Counted from the first letter of the stretch, positions 25,401 through 37,400 are shown. The stretch: 64,000 nt of DNA from Madurella fahalii (GCA_029876055.1 CM056875.1:1736001-1800000), one strand, 5' to 3'. Notes: a model not told the origin generated them from the sequence alone. Made by a program: numbers and translations.

Positions 25401-26960
25401 TTGCTGTGCGGCATGGTCTGCCCCGCGAGGCGCCGGCGGCTGCTGCAGTTCCCAGTCCGCCGTGGCATGACGGGGTCGGGTACAAAATAGAACCTGGCAA
25501 GGGCGCCGTCGGCTCTTGTCCCTGGTCCGTTTGTGGAGACGGCAGACTAGGAGTGCCCACCGCCCTCCCCCAGAATGAGAAGCGCCCAGAGCGCCGAGAA
25601 GTCTCCGTGCCACCAGCGACGCGGCGACCGACTCTCTCTCTAGGTACCGATTGGGAATGGCGAGGCAATAGGCAGGCCGTAGGCAGCTAGGGCAGCGCCA
25701 TGCTCGCGCAAGAATGTACCTGCCTCGTCCCGTAGCCTGGCGTTCGGAACGTTGGATTGTGCCGTTTACCTCGTGGCAGGTTTTTTGGGCGTGGTAATAA
25801 TAACAACCGCCGCTGGGCTTCTACGCAGTAGGGAAGCTACCGGCAGGCTCAGTTTACACTAAGCTGCTTCCTTCCGGTCCCCTGCCCTCCTCACCCCCTC
25901 CCCCGGTCCCAATTGCACAGGTCCTTCCCGAAGTCTCATTAAAGGCTGGCTCCTGCAGAAGCCGTCTTTGTCGGCTTTCCCTTTTGATCCCCTTCTCCCG
26001 CGCGCCTCAAAACCAACTGCGCTCGCCCTTCCCGCTCCTCGCCTTCGGCCCATACCAAGCAGCCGGGTCCGCACCTCCTTTGAAGGGGACAACCCCGACG
26101 GCGCGCCTTTCGCCATCCAGAGCATCATCGGCCCTATTGTTGTTTGTTGCTGGTCTTTGAACATCGTGGCGCGTGGCCCTCCCACTCCGTCACCCTGCCC
26201 CGGTGCCAAAGCCCCGGTTCTGCCTCATCGTCCGCCGCCTCGCGCTTCGGCCCAGGGCGTTGTGTGTTTCTTTCCCTTTCTCGTGTGACAGGACATCGAG
26301 AAGAGCCTTCTCCTCCCACCACCTCCCACCACCTCCCTCCAACTCTTTACAACTTCGTCAACCAGATATCAGATAGGCTCAACACCTCTTCTTCGATTGC
26401 CGCCAACCTATCCGCTGTGTGAGGTCTGCGATTGTTGGCCCCACGAAAATCGATATCCCGGTCTTGGCCTCGTCGAAGCCGCCCCAACCGACCTTTTCTG
26501 GAGTTGCGACCTAAAAAAGCGTGCGGCAGACCTGCTGTGCGGCCACACAACTTCACCCTCTGTGTGTCGTCACTAGAGCCTCCCGGCGGCTACTTGCTTG
26601 TAGATCTGTCCGTTGAAGCTCGTTCGCGCTCTCCATCGGCGGGCCGCAGGTTGCCTCGAGTGACGCCCACAGCCTGGCACACGATTCCCAACCGCGCGGC
26701 GGCTGGATTCCTGGGCGGGATAGCCTGACTCCCCCCCTGCAGTGTCCCGGAAAGAGGCAGCGGTTGCCCGCATTGTACGGCAAACCAGGCGGCAACTCAC
26801 TTCAAACGGGCTTGGTGGTCATGCGAGAGCGGGAGTGATGAAGAAAAGGAAGATTGGGTCATTTCCGACTGCACGAGATTTCGTTTGCCATCGTGGCAGC
26901 TAGGCCGTCTCGTTTTTTTTTTTATCCCCGTGCGTCACTGGCCGGAGAACTTCCGCGTCA

Positions 26961-28013
26961 ATGATGCCAAGGTCGCGGCAGCGACCGCAATCGCCAACGC
27001 TGATAACGCCTCCAACATTCCAGAGGGAACCCTCCTCACGGCCGTCATCAGCTCTTGACGACGGTGACGGTGACTCCATCATGTCAACATCACGGCCATC
27101 GAGCCTGGCCCTCATGCCTCCGGCCTCGGCGCCCACGAGCCCAGCGTCACCTCCATCGCTCAGGCAGATTCTTACCAACACGGCACTGCCGCCTTACACA
27201 CTTGGTGCCTTCATGGCCTTTTTGTCTCAAAACCACTGCCTGGAGACTCTCGAATTCACAATGGACGCTGAGCGCTACAGAACAGCGTATGCCGATTTCG
27301 TTGCCCAGCAGACGGCCGGGGCAGGGGACGGCAGCGAGCACGTATGCTCCCTGTGGCAGAAGCTTATGCATGCTTACATATTACCCTGCGGCTCCCGCGA
27401 GGTGAACCTCCCAGCACATGTTCGGGACCATTTGTTGTCATTACCGGCTACAGACGTGCCTCCCGACCCGTCCGAGCTGGATGGGGCAACCAGGATAGTA
27501 TACGAGCTCATGAACGACTCGGTATTAGGCCCCTTCCTCGCGTCAGTGGCACCTCCCGTTGATGAGGCTACCGGCACCGAAGTACCCGACCCCAGGCACG
27601 GGCGATCTCGACTCCGGCTCCATAGAGAATCCTCATCCACCTCCGAAGACTCGAGCCGATCTCCGAAATCGGGCTTTTTGCCCATGCTCAATATTGCTTG
27701 GGCGGGCGAACCCAAGAGCTCCGCCTCGTCGTCCAGCGACCCTGCTGAGCGTGAAGACGGACTGACGGATGACAACGCGAACACGCCATCTCCGACCGGA
27801 GGACACGAGCCGATGACACCGCCCACCACACCACCAACCTCAGATTGGGCGTTCAGCACTTCTCCCGGAAGCTTCCAACGGGCCATCACCGCCCACAACA
27901 ACAGCTGGAAGAAGATGGGTGCGAAACTGGGCCTAGGCAGGAAGGCCCGCAGCAAAAGTAGTTCCGACGCGTCCACGAGTGACGCTAGCCAGAGTAGAAG
28001 CAATCCTTTATAG
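26961..28013 (+). CDS. rgsA: RGS-domain protein (RgsA-like regulator of G-protein signalling)
   Basis: 350 aa in one open frame from the first ATG of a tandem pair (26961/26964). An RGS domain spans about residues 66-195: it opens with LRQILTNTALPPYTLGAFMA, continues SQNHCLETLEFTMDAERY, and ends near YELMNDSVLGPFLASV. RGS proteins speed GTP hydrolysis on G-alpha subunits at the plasma membrane; the Aspergillus RgsA group has this N-terminal single-RGS layout. Between the RGS halves there is a low-complexity insertion (about residues 117-127), and the C-terminal half is Ser/Thr/Pro-rich ending in a basic stretch (KKMGAKLGLGRKARSKSSS). The gene has an unusually long upstream region. The stop is only 12 bp before the next ATG in another frame, so the true C-terminus may be altered by splicing. 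RGS assignment is firm; RgsA orthology is likely, not proven. Confidence 0.82.
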   Translation: MMPRSRQRPQSPTLITPPTFQREPSSRPSSALDDGDGDSIMSTSRPSSLALMPPASAPTSPASPPSLRQILTNTALPPYTLGAFMAFLSQNHCLETLEFTMDAERYRTAYADFVAQQTAGAGDGSEHVCSLWQKLMHAYILPCGSREVNLPAHVRDHLLSLPATDVPPDPSELDGATRIVYELMNDSVLGPFLASVAPPVDEATGTEVPDPRHGRSRLRLHRESSSTSEDSSRSPKSGFLPMLNIAWAGEPKSSASSSSDPAEREDGLTDDNANTPSPTGGHEPMTPPTTPPTSDWAFSTSPGSFQRAITAHNNSWKKMGAKLGLGRKARSKSSSDASTSDASQSRSNPL

Positions 28014-28025
28014 GGATTGCAGGTC

Positions 28026-28955
28026 ATGCCGATTCCTGAGAACCCCACTACGACTTCGTCAGCAACAGCAGCAGCAGCAGCAGCAGCAGCAAACAGCGAA
28101 GGTACCGACGAAGAAGTCGCGCAGTCATCGAGGCCGACTCCGCGTACATCGAGCGAGTGGGAGGAGCCACACCCTGGTCAGCGTTACTCGTACAATGTAG
28201 CGGTAAACGCGCGCCCGGGTGCTGTCAACTCCCTTCCCGTCTGCAACGGGGTCAACAGGTTCGGCATGGCCGCAAAAGCGTATACGCAATTCCCCAACCG
28301 GGCTTGGCCGCCGGTGGGGAGCCGGCGGTTTTCCCGGCCCAGATTGAGGACATCGTCACTCAGGCCCCCCAAGACCCCGGCCGGCGCCGCACAGCAGGCC
28401 GGGACAATAAGGACGGTGTCAATCAACAGCAACACTTCTAGCACGGCACCCACCATTGCACGCCCAACAAGCTCCCACGCACCGGCAACGGAGTGTGCCT
28501 CAAATTCCCAGGCCGTCGGTCCCATGTACGGCTACCAGCCGGGTCGCAACCTCTTGCGGCCGCCCGCCGATCCCGCCACCGAGGCGCGGTCGTCGTCGGA
28601 GCGCTCTTCGATACGTCTCTCGATGACGGACTTTTCCGGGTTCCTCAGGGCCGATGAAAAAGGGACCGAGAATCCGGGCCTCACCGGTCTCTGCATCATG
28701 GCGGATGATTCGGACGGCAGCTCGTACATGTCTCTCGACGCAGACTCGTCGGCGTCGTTCCCGCGCGTCTCGCCTGACGAGGTGGACCCCTACGGGTGGG
28801 AGGCGGAGCTGGAGAAGAAGCTCGAGTCTGCCGACAGTTGCTGTCCTGTCGTCACCATTCAGTATCGCAGGACGGGCGCGACGAAGAGGACCCTGCTGCA
28901 GAGAGTGCTGAGTTTGGGGCCGAGGGAGGTGGTGCGGAAGGGGGGGTTGTCTTGA
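28026..28955 (+). CDS. Ser/Pro-rich protein of unknown function, or 3' exon of the RGS gene
   Basis: Open frame of 309 aa from ATG 28026, starting 12 bp after the RGS stop. A (GCA)n run at 28063-28089 encodes a poly-Ala stretch; most of the protein is Ser/Thr/Pro-rich. The C-terminus looks structured (PYGWEAELEKKLESAD, then IQYRRTGATKRTLLQRVLS), which suggests real coding sequence. Such close tandem spacing is odd for a fungal gene. One splice could join it to the RGS frame: donor GTAGTT at 27957 and acceptor TCAG ending at 28062 keep both frames and would give a protein of about 630 aa. Which model holds is not decidable by eye. Confidence 0.5.
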   Translation: MPIPENPTTTSSATAAAAAAAANSEGTDEEVAQSSRPTPRTSSEWEEPHPGQRYSYNVAVNARPGAVNSLPVCNGVNRFGMAAKAYTQFPNRAWPPVGSRRFSRPRLRTSSLRPPKTPAGAAQQAGTIRTVSINSNTSSTAPTIARPTSSHAPATECASNSQAVGPMYGYQPGRNLLRPPADPATEARSSSERSSIRLSMTDFSGFLRADEKGTENPGLTGLCIMADDSDGSSYMSLDADSSASFPRVSPDEVDPYGWEAELEKKLESADSCCPVVTIQYRRTGATKRTLLQRVLSLGPREVVRKGGLS

Positions 28956-30033
28956 TATTTAGTCCCCTCCCCTCTCATCTTTTGCTCTTCTCTCCTCTCC
29001 TTTGTTCCGTTTTCTTTTCGTTCATACTCTTTTATTCGATTGCCGGAAATACCCACCTTGGTTTGTTGTCGACTTAGATTTGGCGAGAACCTGGCTCGCT
29101 GGATGCTCGCGCATGGGACCATGATTCGTTTTTGCTTGTTTCTCTCTTCTATTGCTCATTTTCGCTCTTCAGCAATACGTGGCTAACGTGGCATGAGATG
29201 GCGGTTTTGTACTTTTTTCATTTTTCATATCTCTTATGTCTTGGATGTCACAAAAAGAAAAGCAAGCGGGCGTTAATGGTGTGTTGGGGTTCTAAGCCGG
29301 GTTGAGAATTTTCTAGCATTACTAAACAGACAGGCATTCATGGATGGCTCATCAACAAGGAAGACATGATACCGGTGATAGGGGTTTTGGAGGGTGGGGT
29401 TGAATCCGGCGAGGGCGGTGTGGCGAGGAGTTTTGGCTATAATTAGCATGAGAATATCTAATATGAGTATGAGCAGGGGAAGCTGTATGTGAATGTATTG
29501 CTCTTGATCTCGTCCGCAGTTATCTTCTTCGTCTACTGAAGGAACCGCGTAAAAGCAGTGCAAAAATCAAATACAAAGCGAAGTTCTAGGTCTACAGCCC
29601 CCGCCTCCTCCCCCTTTTTTTCCCTTTTTTTCTCTTTTTTTCTTTCTTTCCCTTCCCTTTCTCTTATTCCCCTTCTTTTTTCTCCTTTTTCCCCCCTCCC
29701 TTCTTTTTTCTTCCTCTCAGTAACTTCTTTACTAAGCCATTAGCCGGGATCCCCCGGACTTTAACATCTAGAGCGAACTGTGAAGCGGTAGATAAAGGAG
29801 AGGTTTCAGAATGTCAACGAAGACGGGGAATCGATTTAGGTTTAATAAGCCCATAATTTATCTGTGTCTGAGAAAGACCCGTTTAATTAATCTCTCTTCC
29901 CATCATGAAACTTTCATTTAACCACGTCCAAAGTATATCAAGTCTCCGATATCCCCTCTGTCGGTGAAGCCTTGTGTTGCGCGGAACCACACATCCCATT
30001 CACTGCGCCTCCCAGCGTCTCGAATCCCGCTTC
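28956..30033. other. Intergenic with polypyrimidine tract
   Basis: Contains the 3' region of the preceding ORF, an AT-rich stretch (29150-29560) and a polypyrimidine tract at about 29598-29720 (C/T only for most of its length). No gene recognised. A short Ser/Pro/Phe frame through the tract is an artefact of composition. Confidence 0.6.
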
Positions 30034-30663
30034 TCAAGCCGTTAGTGTCTCCTGGTCGGCCTTGTCGGCCTTGTCGGCCTCGTCGACTTCGTCGACGAAG
30101 TCGAAAACCTGCAAAAGTTGATCGAGATTGTATGTACGCTCCTCAGCCTGTTTGGCAATCCGCTCGCGTCGGCGTCTCTCTCGCGTTTCGGTCGCGGCTT
30201 GAGGATGTCAGTCAGTGCAACCAAAATGGAGATAGGAGACAAAGGCGGTCATACCAGCAATCTCAGCTGGATCTTTCAGCTTCAAGAATGGATGGTCGGG
30301 GTCTACCGCTCGGACATAGGCCCGAAAATCTTCGTCGAGGCCGTAGACATTCTCGGGCGTGACCTCCTCGTCAAGCGACAGAAGGAACTTCAGCTTGGCG
30401 TGCAAGCGACGAGCGGCGCCGGTTGCGCGAGGGGGGTTTATGCCTTGGTCAACGGAATTTCGGTTCATCGGGTTTGAAGAACAGTCAAAAAGCTGTCGTT
30501 GACTTCGTTCCTAGCCTCTTCGACGGAAAGACCCTGCCTGCTTCTTCAGGCCTTTGCGGCCCGGTTTGCTTGAAGGAGCGTCCACAGCAGCCATAAGCTG
30601 CACCACGCTGTTCCTGAGATTTGCGAGCTCAACATTCGGCCAGTCAACGGGGCCCGACGCCAT
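30034..30663 (-). CDS. Unrecognised ~190-aa protein with broken frame
   Basis: From ATG 30663 (MASGPVDWPNVELANLRNSV) to TGA at 30034, with a clear intron at 30198-30254 (GTATGA donor, CTGAC branch, CAAG acceptor). The segment before it encodes RRLHAKLKFLLSLDEEVTPE and ENVYGLDEDFRAYVRAVDPD. The C-terminus is a charged helix ending in EADKADKAD repeats. Between about 30535 and 30474 the coding signal moves to another frame (GLSVEEARNEVNDSFLTVL) and back, and the original frame has a TAG at 30511-30513. The two one-base offsets compensate each other. This suggests two indels (assembly error or decay), or an unusual intron I cannot define. I do not recognise the family; helical, probably soluble. 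Confidence 0.5.
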
Positions 30664-33600
30664 TTCGACGTGCTTGAATTTATTTTAGAGTAGAATCGTT
30701 TGAACGCTGGCTTGGCGACTTGCCGGATAATTTGCGATGTTGTGATGGGATTGGGGGAGAAAGGTGGGAGCTCGGTAGGTTTTTGGGAGGGCGGATGGTG
30801 AGAGGCCAGAAAATAATGGAAGCGGAAAGTTAGGTCGGAAATTCAACAGTGCGGGAGCTTGGACGATCGTCTGGAAGTCATTGAAGATGAAAAGATGAAA
30901 AGATGAAAGGAGCTGCGCAGGTTCTCTTTCTAATGAGCCTTCCTCTCACTATCCTCCTTCTCAAAATTACCTTTGCCAACGCCTATATTGTCATGCTCCT
31001 GTGCGTTGTTGTCCTCCTCGAATCCATCCTCGTCGTCCTCTTCAAGACCATCCTCCTCCTCATCAAGCCCGCTCTCTTCATCCTCGAGATCGCCCTCCTC
31101 AAGTTCGCTATCTTCGTCCTCGAGGTCCTATTCGCGAATGTCATTTGGATGGACAGTGTCTAAGCCAGTTTGGTCCTAGAGTTTTGTATTGGATACTTAG
31201 AAACAATCTAAGAAGAGAGCAAAGTGCATCTTTCTATACCTTCCACTCTTGCTCTACTCTAGCTTCCTGTGTCAATGTTAGCTATTGCTCATACTTCAAT
31301 AAAGGATAATTACTTATAAGCCGAAGAAAACGCCTGCTTTGCACGGTTCTCTGTCTTCAAAGAAAACGCCCTGCTAACATGGCTACGCCACATACGTTGA
31401 TCTTGCCCCGATGGCGGGTCATAGATTCCTTCCGTTTCCTTGGTAGGAAATGTTTCCGGTTTTCCATTACTTTCGGCCTCTTCCGTCATCGGGAATGCCG
31501 GGGAAACTGTATTTTGGGATAATCGTAGGGAAGAGAAGAGTTTGTAAGAGAGTAATTATTGAAAAACTGATATCCGGCATAGACGTGTGTGGGGCAGTCC
31601 TCACACCGAGGGGCGACGATGGGGGAGGATTGGGAATTGGGGTCCGAGATTTTGCGAAACTGATGGGAAAGGCGGCATCTGTGATGGTTGCATCGCCAGG
31701 AAACGATGTATAAGGAAAGGACGATGATAGTTCAAATAACCCAGAATTGCTGGCTTAACCTCAGATTGGAAGCTGCGTTAGACAGGAACAACTCAGCCTG
31801 GAAGGAGCGAGGCACTAAACTAGGATGATCCAAAAAGAGTTGTGGACGTCTGAGCATCTGCTGCTTCGATCTTGACTCAATTTCCCTCTGCATACAGATG
31901 GTTTGAGGACAATATCGGACGCTGTCGAAACATACCGAGCTTGTCAGCCTCCCATAATTCAAAAACATGTAAGGCTCTGTTTTAATTTCGGATGTATAAT
32001 AGCCCAAATTTGTCACATTTACTATGTAGGGGAAAGGGGGGTATCTGTCTCGATGCTCTTTTTTTGGGGACTTGCTGGCATATTGAGACATGGTGCTGTC
32101 CAGGTAGGCTCCAGCATAGTGCTTGAGTACGCCTTCAACCTACTGTGTCTTGGTGGTATTATGGCAATTTAAACACGAAACTGGGGACCATCTTGCTGTT
32201 ACGCGCTGCTCAGATTGCCTTGGTGTTTTGAAAAGACATCGACGTATTTGCCACACCCGTTGCTCGCAGTGGTGTGGATGACAGGCGCCTATTTTTAGTC
32301 CTTCGTGCATGCCAGACTGTATGTACCATGAAAGTGCCGTCGGTATTCAGCGTAACCTACTGGCGTGTTTGCTCTATGGCGTCGCGGCCATTGCCCGTCA
32401 TCGCACCGCGTATTCCACCATTAATGGGAGGATATGCCGGCAACTAGAGCGCTCGTCGCTATAACGGCCATTGCCCATCATCGTGTATTATGCGGCGTGA
32501 TGGCATAATTTTCCGGCTGGCCCGTTGAATCGTGCGTTCCGCCATTGCCAGGGAGATACGCTGGCCGCCTGAAGCTTCAACGCGGCGGGCTAATTTTGCC
32601 CGCGGTGTGCCTGCGTCGCCCAGTTCCTTCATGTCCACGGTGCTGTACCGTCTTCTTGGTGCCAAGACTAGCTTAAATGCGCTGACCGCTTTATTTCCAA
32701 TGACAGTTTGTCGTTGATGGCTAACTTTGTGGTTGTTTTTCGCGATGTTATACCATTGCGATCTGGGTTATCCAACCAAGTCAACAGACTCAACCTAGGG
32801 TTCCAACTGTTAGCACACGGCTTCATGTTGTTACTTAGGGTTATACCAGTTATTGCATCGTGCAAGGTTTTTCTAGCTGTCATACCTGATTTTCTTAAAG
32901 TTTATTGGTGTAATGTCAATTCACTAAGACTATATCAACGTTATATCCTAATGCGACTGAAAACTCAAGTTGGCTTAGAAGTAGAGCGTGTTTGGAGATG
33001 TTGGAGGATGCGTTGATCTGGTGGCAGCGAAAACCTTATGGGGAGTGACCTCACGGATGTTAGGCATGTGGCGAAACTGGGTCCCGTTCGCCAAGCCGCT
33101 TTGTTTCAAGATTCCTCCATCATGGCGCGCGGCAGGTACAAAGTTTTATAAACAGAAATACTGCTGCAGCCTCACAATTACGTTTGTATGTCGAATGTAC
33201 ACAGATTGAGCGCCGCACTGTATATAATGACACGTGCCAACACTCCTAATGCGCCAAACCCCCAACCACCGTATATCGTCTATGATCACCATTTATGCAC
33301 CAGACCAAGGCCATCCCAATGAAGTTATTTGCCAATTTCTACCGAGCCTACGGCCCCAAGTGCCTTCTTTACATCGCCATCCTTCCTACCCAAACCTTCC
33401 GAACTTTCACCTTTCCATCCCAATCCCACCATAAACATCGCAAATGGTCCGGCAGGTTGCCAAACCAGCATTCACATGAAATATTAGAAATCCGATCCGA
33501 CCCTGAAAATTCAGGGTGAAGGAAGTAGTGAATTTGAACGCTGGGCGAAAAGAGAACCGAAGTCAGGATGGAGAAGAATAAGAGAGGCTGATAACGGTGG

Positions 33601-34497
33601 GGAAGTCGACCAAGCTTCCCGGGAAAAAGAAACTCGGTGCTACTTAGTTGCTAGGAGAAGCGACAGCAATCATGTGAAGTATTCCGAAGTGGCCTTGAAG
33701 GTGTGCACCTTTGGGATTTGTAAACCTTGTTGAGATTTCTAGGATCGACAGGAAAGCATGAGACTACTCTTTCAAGGAAGGCGAATCGGGTCCTGGAGTG
33801 AGCACAGATTTAAACCAACCTAGGTAATAATGCCGCAGCGGCTACCCCACGCGCATTGAATAGGTAGTAATTGTTTCCGTTTACTTGACGGTATAGAAGG
33901 TAAACCTGGTACGGCAAATTGGGCCAGAACTCTCGTTCTATATAGCCACTGAAGTCAAAAAACGCCAGTATTTTTGCCGCCTTAAAATACACAGAGGTAG
34001 AAAGGGATCATGGCAACGGCCATGCAGGTAATTCTATGGCATTCGTGATGTTTTCGCTGTTAGATGGTTCATTGAGTCGGCCCGGATAAGATAAGGAAGT
34101 CCAACTTGGAGCCCCTCTTTTATCTATGCATCGCATCCCACATGGTTCAAGATTTCAGTATCACTTACGTGAGGTAGGTTACCTAGATTTCGATCTAGAA
34201 GCCAGAACCGACAGTGAGACTCGCCGACAGTGCAAACAGCGTATTTGAACTTGCCTGAGGAGAAGGCGTAACGTGCTGGTTTTCTTTGCTGCCTCTCCCA
34301 GGCGATCCCCCGCAGAGTGTACTTATTGGGTGTTCGAGCCCTCCGGAAACGGTGGGTCTGGTTTCATTTTCAGGTACTTGCTGTGGAATTCCGGGTGCTG
34401 TCGCTTTCACAACCGCGGCCCTCGCAGTTTGGACAGATCACTCGGCAATTTCCACACTCTTGTTCCCCGGGCAGAGTGCCACAGCCCCCGCAGCAAA
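30664..34497. other. Gene-poor region with degenerate repeats
   Basis: About 3.8 kb with no convincing gene. It includes an 86-codon very hydrophobic frame (30903-31163) that is the complement of an acidic Asp/Glu-rich frame, degenerate direct repeats at 32385-32570, and AT-rich stretches at 32700-33000 and 33700-34200. The composition varies sharply, as in decayed repeats, but no transposase or reverse transcriptase motif was recognised. Confidence 0.45.
32385..32570. repeat. Degenerate direct repeats around CGGCCATTGCCC
   Basis: The 19-mer at 32385 (CGGCCATTGCCCGTCATCG) recurs at 32465 with one mismatch, 80 bp downstream. A third, weaker copy (CCGCCATTGCCAGGGAGATA) near 32539 matches the segment after the first copy. 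No element ends or coding capacity seen. Confidence 0.55.
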
Positions 34498-37400
34498 ATG
34501 GCTGGAAAACGGAGACTCCCGGGTGACGATACGGCCGCTCCTGCTAAATCGGCCCAGGCCAGAGCCCAAGATGGCCAAGTCATGGCGGTGCGCAACTCCC
34601 CGCCCTCAGTCCTCTCTCCCTGTCCGGGTTGAGGATTCGTGAGGAACTCAACTCACACTTCAACATGTAGACGAACAGCAGCAGCATTGTCTCAAAACGC
34701 AGTGTGGAAAAGCTCTACTACCCGAACGAACCGCATTTTTTCCGCCATTTTGTCAAAAAATTTCAGCGCCGGGCTCCTCTCATCAACAGGGGTTACTGGC
34801 TCCGTCTGCGGGTGATTGATGTGTTGGTGAGGAACTTCTTGAAGGACGTTCGGTCGAGGGGAAAGAAAGGTGTGGTGGTCAATCTGGGGTGTGGGAGGTG
34901 AGTTACATTCGGCATGGCACGAGGAACTGGTGTTCGGATTAACAAAATACCTAGTGATGTCCTCCCCTGGCAGTGCCTCACTCGCTACCCGGATGACTGC
35001 AGCAATGTCAAGTTTGTAGACGTCGATTTTCCGGACCTGATCGAGAGGAAGAGACAGACTGTGCTGAGCACGCCTGAGCTGTTGAGCGCGTTTACCGGGT
35101 TGCGGGAGGCCGAGAAGCTAGTTAAGCCCGTTATCTTCGAGAGTGACCAGTATGTGCAGATTGGATGTGATCTACGGGAGCTGAAGATGCTTCAGCAAGG
35201 GCTGGTCAGCACGGTCGGAGACTTTGCAGAGTGCGAGTTCATCTTCGTGGCTGAGGTGTCGATCACGTATATGGAAACCGAGGGAGCTGATGAGGTGATA
35301 CGATGGGCCGCGACGGTTGGAGACGGTGAGCCCTCTTCCCCCTCTTCTCACTTTACGGAGAAGCTAATATGTGAAGCCGAGTTTGTCCTCTTGGAGCAAA
35401 TCCTCCCTGATGGAAAGGACCACCCTTTCGCCTCGACTATGCTAAGCCATTTTCGCAGGCTCAATACGCCCCTGAAGTCGGTCCACACTTACCCGACTGT
35501 GCTTGATCAACATACACGCTTTTCTTCCAGGGGCTGGGACTCGGTTCAAGTCTGGACGCTCTGGCAAGCGTGGGCCGACAAGACCTTTTTGGACAAGTCG
35601 GATCGGAGACTACTGGATGAGATAGAGCCGTTTGACGAGTGGGAAGAGTTTGCTCTCTTTGCCAGTCACTACTGCGTGGTGCACGCAAAGGCTGGAAGCA
35701 ACTCGGTTTCGACAACAGCTCCATCTTTGCCTGGCAGTCTGGGAATTGCCGCTCAGTCGGCAGCACTGTGTTTCGACGAATGTCCGGGGCAGAGAGGGCA
35801 GCGGCGATTTGCAGCAGCGGTGTGTCTCTCCTCGGAGGGAGCAGAGCCGCTAGTGCTGAGCGCGCTGGGTTTGGGGACCAAAAGCCGATTGCAGTCGTGT
35901 GACATCTTCAGCCTGGATGTTTCGGGGAATGAAGGTCCAGGGACTTCACTCTCCTTCCGCGAAGGGGGCCCGGCGACCAGAATGTGCCACTCTCTGACAG
36001 ACCTTGGAAGCAACGGTGTCCTCCTGGCGGGTGGGCGTGGCTCGCCGTTGGGTCCCCTCAAAGACTGTTGGCTCTTTGACAAGAATCTGAAAGCTTGGAG
36101 GCGGGCACAGGATCTCCCTACTCCGTTATACCGACATGCCGTCACTGCATTGGGGGATTCAGGTCTGGCCATACTCTTTGGCGGCAGAGGGGAGACCGCA
36201 CCGTTTGACCGCAGCCTTTTATACCATCCTAGCGAAGGGTGGATAAACTGCGAGGTTGCCGGTGACAAGCCAACTGGTGTATATGGTGCGGTGCTCTCGT
36301 GCGGAAGTGCCTGTAGTCCAGCCAGCTTTAGCGGGATATATGCCGGCGGTCTAGAAGATGGGCTTATTTCCGACCAAATATTATTGTGGGAGGCGGATGT
36401 CTCGAATATCAAGGTCAGTCGTTACATGACCCACCTTGAGAAGTGCATGAGTCTGACACACTGAAGAGAGCCAAGATCCGATTTACAAGAATCGGGGAGG
36501 GGGACTCACCATCTCACAGGCTATTGGCAAGGTTCGGAGCGAGTTGTCTTCGGCACGGTAGTGAGTTCTTGATATTGGGCGGCGTGGCTGCAGACCATCT
36601 TCTAAACCAACAGGACGAGATTCTGCTGTGCTCCATGTCATCAAGCGAGCTCACCATTACTCGCCGTCTGATCGGCAGCAGTCCTCAGGGTGATCAACCG
36701 CCACCACGACCCCTTCTTGTTGAGCACTCAGCGGTTTCGATGCCAGACGGCAGCATTGTGGTGGTCGGAGGCGGCGCTACGTGCTTCTCCATGGGAACAT
36801 TTTGGAATAAAGGGGTGTACTCATTACACATTCCCACGGTCGACGGCCAGGAGTTGTGCATACCGTCTACTTCTCGTTGGGTGCACGAAAAGAGTGTCGA
36901 CATCATTCCCGGTGAGCCCAGTCCTTCAGCCAACACAAAACCTCAGGATGGCGCTGGGAGTGCCCACATCACACCCATCAGCCGGGTTAGGCTGGAGACC
37001 GAAGATGACTTTCTTAATTTGGTGCATGGAGGCCGGCCGGCAGTGCTGGAAGGCCTAAACCTAGGCAGCTGCGTCTCCGCGTGGACAACCAAGTACCTCG
37101 TAGAGAAGGTCGGGAGCGATCGCAAGGTAACAGAACCCGCCAGCTCGCACCGTCCCGGTTTGTGTTTGCTGATAATAGTAGGTCGTCATTCACGAGGCCG
37201 CAACGCCGACCATGGAATTTACCACGAAGAATTTCCGCTATGTCACGACCGGATTTGGCGAGTTTGCCCGGAGAGTGGAACTGGGGGACATGCTGTACCT
37301 GAGGGCGCTGTCACACGAGAAGCCAAGCAAGAAGCCGGCTGTGCTAGCAGAAGACTTTCCGGGACTTGGACCTGACTTTGTGCTTCCCCCACAATTGTCT

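Larger units (their letters stand above)
17290..26960. other. 9.7-kb region without a convincing gene
   Basis: Open frames here (for example plus 21479-22132, minus 24526-25119) have no domain, no compatible splice sites and mixed composition, and I judge them chance frames. The region is not conspicuously AT-rich and contains no recognised transposon. It contains an (ACC)11 repeat, a TATA-like promoter candidate near 19030, and from about 25,860 to 26,430 a CT-rich stretch that looks like the leader or promoter of the RGS gene at 26961. A long regulatory region or non-coding transcript is possible; neither is shown. Confidence 0.5.
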
